From: Eubacteriales bacterium
GTDB taxonomy: Bacteria; Bacillota; Clostridia; Oscillospirales; Oscillospiraceae
Length of the DNA stretch: 52,789 nucleotides
Reading direction: 5' to 3'
NCBI GenBank assembly: GCA_030529655.1
Contig: JAUMWJ010000010.1
Span: 1 to 52,789 of the forward strand
In this document: one piece after another, positions 49,595 through 52,789 of the stretch
How positions within the stretch are numbered: the stretch's first letter is position 1
Layout: every line of letters starts with the position of its first letter
Notes under the pieces: generated by a model
The model's input: the letters and a program-made list of their open reading frames with translations, nothing else
What the model was told of the DNA's origin: nothing
Databases searched by the model: none
Program-made: the position numbers and the translations under genes

Positions 49595-50512
49595 TTACTT
49601 GCCCATGTTCATCTGAGCAGCGACCTCAGCAGCGAAGTCTTCCTGCTTCTTTTCAATGCCCTCACCGGTCATGAAGCGAACAGCGTCAACAAACTTGGCA
49701 GCGCCCTTGCTGGCGTCGGCAATATACTTTTCCACAGAACCGGTAAAGATGTCGCCGCGGACGAACTCCATCTGCAGCAGGCAGTTCTCGGAATAGAACT
49801 TGTTCATCTTGCCCATGACGATCTTTTCCTTGACCTGAGCAGGCTTGGAAGCCATCTTAGGATCAGCGTCCATCAGAGCCAGAGCGACCTTTTTCTCCTC
49901 CTCCAGGACCTCAGCGGTGACCTGAGACTTGTCCCAGAAACGGGGGCTGAGAGCCGCGATCTGCATGGCAACATTCTTGCCGATCTCGGTGGCATCGAAG
50001 TCACCCTCGACAGCCAGGTTCACCAGAACACCGATCTTGCCGCCGGCATGGACATAACCCACGCTCTTGTTGTCGGCATAGCGGACGAAACGACGGATCT
50101 GCAGATTCTCACCGATGGACATGACCTTTTCGGGCATAGTCTCAGCAACGGTCAGCTCAGAGCCGGGATACTTGCAGTTCATCAGGGCATCCACATCGGC
50201 GGGATTGCTGTCGATCACAGCCTTGGCAATATCCTTCACGAAAGCCACGAACAGATCGGACTTGGCGCAGAAGTCGGTCTCGCAGTTCACTTCGACAACA
50301 GCACCCACGCCGTTCTCGACCAGAGCGTAGGACATACCCTCGGCAGCAATGCGGCCGGCCTTCTTGGCAGCCTTGGCCAGGCCCTTTTCACGCAGGTACT
50401 CAACCGCCTTGTCCATATCGCCATCGCACTCTTGAAGTGCCTTCTTGCAATCCATCATACCCACGCTGGTCATTTCGCGCAGGGTCTTCACATCAGCAGC
50501 AGTAAAAGCCAT
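49595..50512 (-). CDS. tsf: Elongation factor Ts
   Basis: This 305-residue factor exchanges GDP for GTP on EF-Tu. The start MAFTAADVKTLREMTSVGMMDCKKAL and the block EVNCETDFCAKSD near 78-90 (the conserved TDF that contacts EF-Tu) are diagnostic. ATG follows TGGAGG. It is the second gene of rpsB-tsf, separated from rpsB by 85 bases that hold a GC-rich hairpin. Confidence 0.97.
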   Translation of the reverse strand: MAFTAADVKTLREMTSVGMMDCKKALQECDGDMDKAVEYLREKGLAKAAKKAGRIAAEGMSYALVENGVGAVVEVNCETDFCAKSDLFVAFVKDIAKAVIDSNPADVDALMNCKYPGSELTVAETMPEKVMSIGENLQIRRFVRYADNKSVGYVHAGGKIGVLVNLAVEGDFDATEIGKNVAMQIAALSPRFWDKSQVTAEVLEEEKKVALALMDADPKMASKPAQVKEKIVMGKMNKFYSENCLLQMEFVRGDIFTGSVEKYIADASKGAAKFVDAVRFMTGEGIEKKQEDFAAEVAAQMNMGK

Positions 50513-50548
50513 TTTAATATCCTCCAGTTTAATATTTTGTTAGGAAAT

Positions 50549-50573
50549 CGGGGCAGGGACACGCCCTGCCCCG
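50549..50573 (-). promoter_or_regulatory. Intergenic hairpin between rpsB and tsf
   Basis: A perfect 10-bp GC-rich stem (50549-50558 with 50564-50573) with a 5-base loop lies between the two genes. No T-run follows on the minus strand, so it looks like a partial attenuator or an mRNA-stabilising/processing element. A comparable rpsB-tsf intergenic attenuator is known in Escherichia coli. Confidence 0.6.
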
Positions 50574-50597
50574 TTGATTTACGCGGTGTATATCGAA

Positions 50598-51323
50598 TTA
50601 CTCAGCGTCAGCAGCCACTTCTTCGTTCTGCTCGCCCTGACGGCCTTCGATCATAGCGTTGGCCATGACGGAAGCGATCAGCTTGATGGCGCGGATAGCG
50701 TCATCGTTGCCGGGGATGGGATAATCGATCTCGTCGGGATCGCAGTTGGTATCAGCGATAGCCACAACGGGAATACCCAGACGGTGGGCCTCAGCGATAG
50801 CATTGCGCTCCTTGCGGGTATCGACGATGAACAGAGCGCCGGGCAGCTTCTTCATTTCCTTCACGCCGCCCAGATACTTCTCCAGCTTTTCGATCTCGCC
50901 CATGTGCTTGATAACTTCCTTCTTGGGCAGCATATCGAAAGTACCGTCGGCCTGCATGGTCTTGAGCTGGTTCAGACGGTCGATACGGGTACGCATGGTC
51001 TTGAAGTTGGTCATCATACCGCCCAGCCAACGAGCGTTGACATAGTACATACCGCAGCGAGCGGCCTCGTCCTTGATCGCTTCCTGAGCCTGCTTCTTGG
51101 TGCCGACAAACAGGATGGACTCACCATTTTCGCTGATCTGACGCACAAAGTTGTAAGCCTCTTCCAGCTTCTTCACGGTCTTCTGCAGGTCAATGATGTA
51201 GATACCGTTGCGCTCGGTGTAAATGTAGGGAGCCATCTTGGGGTTCCAGCGACGGGTCTGATGACCGAAGTGTACGCCTGCTTCCAGCAGGGCCTTCATG
51301 GATACGACGTTCTGATTTGCCAT
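50598..51323 (-). CDS. rpsB: Ribosomal protein S2
   Basis: This 241-residue 30S protein has the family signature [20 protein letters not shown] near 16-35 and the later [36 protein letters not shown] region. It is needed for assembly of S1 onto the 30S subunit. The ATG at 51323 starts [16 protein letters not shown] as in other Bacillota; the frame is open 29 codons further but that part covers the leader. AAAGGAG lies about 11 bases before the ATG. A strong promoter precedes a leader of about 100 bases. Confidence 0.97.
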   Translation of the reverse strand: MANQNVVSMKALLEAGVHFGHQTRRWNPKMAPYIYTERNGIYIIDLQKTVKKLEEAYNFVRQISENGESILFVGTKKQAQEAIKDEAARCGMYYVNARWLGGMMTNFKTMRTRIDRLNQLKTMQADGTFDMLPKKEVIKHMGEIEKLEKYLGGVKEMKKLPGALFIVDTRKERNAIAEAHRLGIPVVAIADTNCDPDEIDYPIPGNDDAIRAIKLIASVMANAMIEGRQGEQNEEVAADAE

Positions 51324-51432
51324 TTTGTTTTGTTCTCCTTTGATTTTAGTTTGTACCTCCAGCTTCTTCACCCCCTCGGCCAACCGGTTTGGCACCGACC
51401 GAAAGTCCAAAGCTGTGCGGATTCACCGCAAT

Positions 51433-51461
51433 ATAATACCATAAGGATTAAACGATTGCAA
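51433..51461 (-). promoter_or_regulatory. SigA-type promoter of rpsB-tsf
   Basis: On the minus strand TTGCAA (51456-51461), a 17-base spacer and TATTAT (51433-51438) precede a leader of about 100 bases that contains a CGGT/ACCG hairpin and GC-rich flanks (about 51367-51400), possibly a site of S2 autoregulation. Confidence 0.75.
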
Positions 51462-51494
51462 GGTAAATTTTACATTTTTTCTTGATTTTTTCCG

Positions 51495-51779
51495 TTAAAA
51501 CCGTCTGCGGCGTTTATCCTCATGTTTTGGCTCCCGATGCTGAAACGGCTTATCAATGAGGATAATGTCGCTTCCGAATTTCTGAATGCAGTCCCACGGA
51601 ATGTAATAATCCTCTCCTCTGCCGAATAAGCCGAAAAATCGGCAAGGGCCGAACACGATGATCGCCTTGACTTCTCCTTCGGGAATTTTGATCTCCACAT
51701 CACCGACAAACCCCAAGCGGCAGCCGTCGCAGATATTGATAACCTCCTTACGCCGCAAAAGCGAAAAACGATTGACCAT
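51495..51779 (-). CDS. YlmC/YmxH-family sporulation protein (PRC-barrel)
   Basis: This 94-residue protein has the PRC-barrel pattern of YlmC/YmxH: LLRRKEVINICDGCRLGFVGDVEIK near 6-30, then AIIVFGPCRFFGLFGRGEDYYIPWDCIQKFGSDIILI. Members are annotated as sporulation proteins, with the function unresolved. The ATG at 51779 has GAGGTG about ten bases upstream. It is transcribed divergently from sigG, a common arrangement in Clostridia. Confidence 0.88.
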   Translation of the reverse strand: MVNRFSLLRRKEVINICDGCRLGFVGDVEIKIPEGEVKAIIVFGPCRFFGLFGRGEDYYIPWDCIQKFGSDIILIDKPFQHREPKHEDKRRRRF

Positions 51780-51877
51780 AACATTCCACCTCACAGCCAA
51801 AATATGTCGCAAGCAGCGCGTCCTATGCCGAAAAAATTTCTCTTTGCGCGTCGAATTTCCATTCTTTTTGCCCCACC

Positions 51878-51907
51878 GTATAACCCTATTTTTACCGGGA
51901 AATACTG
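51878..51907 (+). promoter_or_regulatory. Candidate SigF-type (forespore) promoter of sigG
   Basis: GTATA (51878-51882), a 15-base spacer and GGAAATACTG (51898-51907) match the Bacillus SigF consensus as I remember it (GYWTA, about 15 bases, GGnRAnAnTR) at every defined position. Transcription would start near 51914, about 20 bases before the ATG, leaving room for the GGTGGAGG SD. SigF-dependent transcription of sigG is established in Bacillus. Confidence 0.65.
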
Positions 51908-51934
51908 ACTTCATCCGGAAGGTGGAGGCAGACT

Positions 51935-52705
51935 ATGCGGGGAAAAGTAGAGATATGCGGTATCAACACATCGAAATTACAAACGCTGAAAAGTGACGAG
52001 GTCACGCGGCTCCTGCGTCGTGCCAAAGATGGCGACACACAAGCACGGGAAAAGCTGATTTGCGGCAATTTACGCCTTGTTTTATCGGTGGTGCAGAAAT
52101 TCATAAATCGCGGCGAAAATGTGGACGACCTGTTTCAGGTTGGCTGTATCGGTTTGATGAAAGCCATTGACAATTTTGACATCAATCAGCCGGTAAAGTT
52201 TTCTACCTACGGCGTTCCGATGATCGTGGGGGAAATTCGCCGGTATTTGCGTGACAACAGCGCCATTCGTGTCAGTCGCAGTATGCGTGACACCGCCTAT
52301 AAGGTACTGCAGGCACGGGAAAAGCTGATGGAAAACAGCCAGCGCGAGCCAACCGTGGAGCAAATTGCACAGTATCTGGAAATACCGCGCGAGGATGTGG
52401 TATTCGCTATGGACGCCATCGTCGATCCTGTGTCGCTGTATGAGCCGATCTATTCTGATGGCGGCGATGCCATCTGTGTGATGGACCAAGTGAAGGACAG
52501 CAGCAATACGGACGATAATTGGATCGAGCAGTTGTCGCTGAAAGAGGCGCTCTCCCGTCTGAATGACCGCGAGCGTCATATTCTTGCTCTGCGATTCTAC
52601 GAAGGCAAAACACAGATGGAGGTATCTGCGGAAATCGGCATTTCTCAGGCGCAGGTCAGCCGCTTGGAAAAGGGTGCCATTGCCGCCATCAAAAAGCGAT
52701 TGTGA
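51935..52705 (+). CDS. sigG: Sporulation sigma factor SigG
   Basis: This 256-residue sigma-70 family factor directs late forespore transcription. Its start KVEICGINTSKLQTLK matches SigG rather than SigF. Region 2 (NLRLVLSVVQKFINRGENVDDLFQVGCIGLMKAIDNFD, about 45-82), region 3 (VGEIRRYLRDNSAIRVSRSMRD) and region 4 (GISQAQVSRLEKGAI near the end) are complete. The first residues can bind anti-sigma factor CsfB or SpoIIAB in Bacillus. No spoIIG (sigE) operon precedes it here, unlike Bacillus. ATG follows GGAGG by seven bases. Confidence 0.96.
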   Translation: MRGKVEICGINTSKLQTLKSDEVTRLLRRAKDGDTQAREKLICGNLRLVLSVVQKFINRGENVDDLFQVGCIGLMKAIDNFDINQPVKFSTYGVPMIVGEIRRYLRDNSAIRVSRSMRDTAYKVLQAREKLMENSQREPTVEQIAQYLEIPREDVVFAMDAIVDPVSLYEPIYSDGGDAICVMDQVKDSSNTDDNWIEQLSLKEALSRLNDRERHILALRFYEGKTQMEVSAEIGISQAQVSRLEKGAIAAIKKRL

Positions 52706-52743
52706 CGCATAAAGACAGTAAAAACGGCAGCCGTTGTGATATG

Positions 52744-52777
52744 TACCCCCAATACTGGACACCCAGTATTGGGGGTA
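52744..52777 (+). terminator. Perfect inverted repeat at window edge: sigG terminator or insertion-sequence end
   Basis: A 15-bp perfect stem (52744-52758 with 52763-52777) with an ACAC loop lies 38 bases after sigG and is followed by TTTTC, so it can act as a terminator. The CCCCCAATACTGGACA motif and the ATG seven bases before the edge also recall the end of an IS3-type element. The window ends too soon to decide. Confidence 0.6.
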
Positions 52778-52789
52778 TTTTCATGAAGT

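Noticed and set aside
51324-51410. N-terminal extension of S2 by 29 residues
   Set aside because: The extension has no family similarity and covers the leader; the ATG at 51323 matches S2 starts.
52724-52734. ACGGC-A-GCCGT palindrome after sigG as terminator
   Set aside because: A one-base centre cannot form a stable hairpin loop and no T-run follows; the larger repeat at 52744-52777 is the better candidate.
1-52789. CRISPR array, tRNA/rRNA genes, prophage or defence islands
   Set aside because: No regular direct repeats, cloverleaf-like genes, phage structural genes or toxin/nuclease pairs were seen.

Overview
The window comes from a spore-forming, anaerobic, butyrate-type Clostridia (Bacillota). 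A gut Oscillospiraceae-like lineage is my best guess. Sporulation is shown by SigG, SpoVM, a SipL-type SPOCS/LysM coat protein, GerW/YtfJ, YlmC/YmxH and a SpoIIM-family protein. SipL and the IspH-S1 ribosomal protein fusion are Clostridia traits rather than Bacilli traits. A But-type CoA-transferase and a phosphate butyryl/acetyltransferase point to fermentation. Almost everything is core chromosome. I see no rRNA, tRNA, CRISPR array, prophage or complete insertion sequence. No gene-free stretch exceeds about 250 bases; the longest gaps (about 2806-3026, 8354-8551, 38797-38998, 49098-49338, 51324-51494) hold divergent promoters, leaders and terminators.

Layout. 1-2.8 kb (minus): the uncharacterised GGGtGRT protein with its NifU-like partner, then trpS. 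2.9-7.3 kb (plus): gltX, a SpoIIM-family membrane protein and type III glutamine synthetase, driven by a promoter back to back with that of trpS. 7.3-11.8 kb: a plus-strand pair (phosphate acyltransferase, aminotransferase) enclosed by two minus-strand YkvI-family permeases whose stop codons lie in terminator loops. 11.8-15.4 kb (minus): acyltransferase with zinc ribbon, pepD and a solitary hypB. 15.4-17.3 kb (minus): a small sporulation cluster of an unnamed 52-aa membrane protein, the 24-aa SpoVM (TTG start) and SipL.

17.3-33.3 kb (minus) is a long housekeeping run resembling the Bacillus yloC-to-spoVM neighbourhood: cdaA-cdaR-rseC-DUF5685-dnaJ-like, then yicC-remA-gmk-rpoZ-priA-def-fmt-rsmB-rlmN-prpC-prkC-rsgA. 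It links c-di-AMP synthesis, nucleotide supply, primosome restart, formyl-Met metabolism, rRNA methylation and the PASTA kinase/phosphatase pair. Many genes overlap by the ATGA quartet. coaBC, rpe and thiN, present in Bacillus, are missing from this position.

33.3-38.8 kb: a cysteine-desulfurase-like/DUF3343 pair, a divergent DUF2812 membrane protein with a palindromic operator candidate, carD-ispD-ispF, and the CoA-transferase. 39-49.1 kb (minus) is a second long run: site-2 protease, scpA, scpB, DUF2953, gerW, D,D-carboxypeptidase, rluB, rpiR, HI0933-type flavoprotein, cmk, plsC and ispH-rpsA. 49.3-52.8 kb: a 61-aa membrane protein, rpsB-tsf, ylmC and the divergent sigG with a forespore-type promoter. 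The right edge ends in a perfect 15-bp inverted repeat.

All calls come from reading the sequence. Family names rest on remembered family features; no database search was run.
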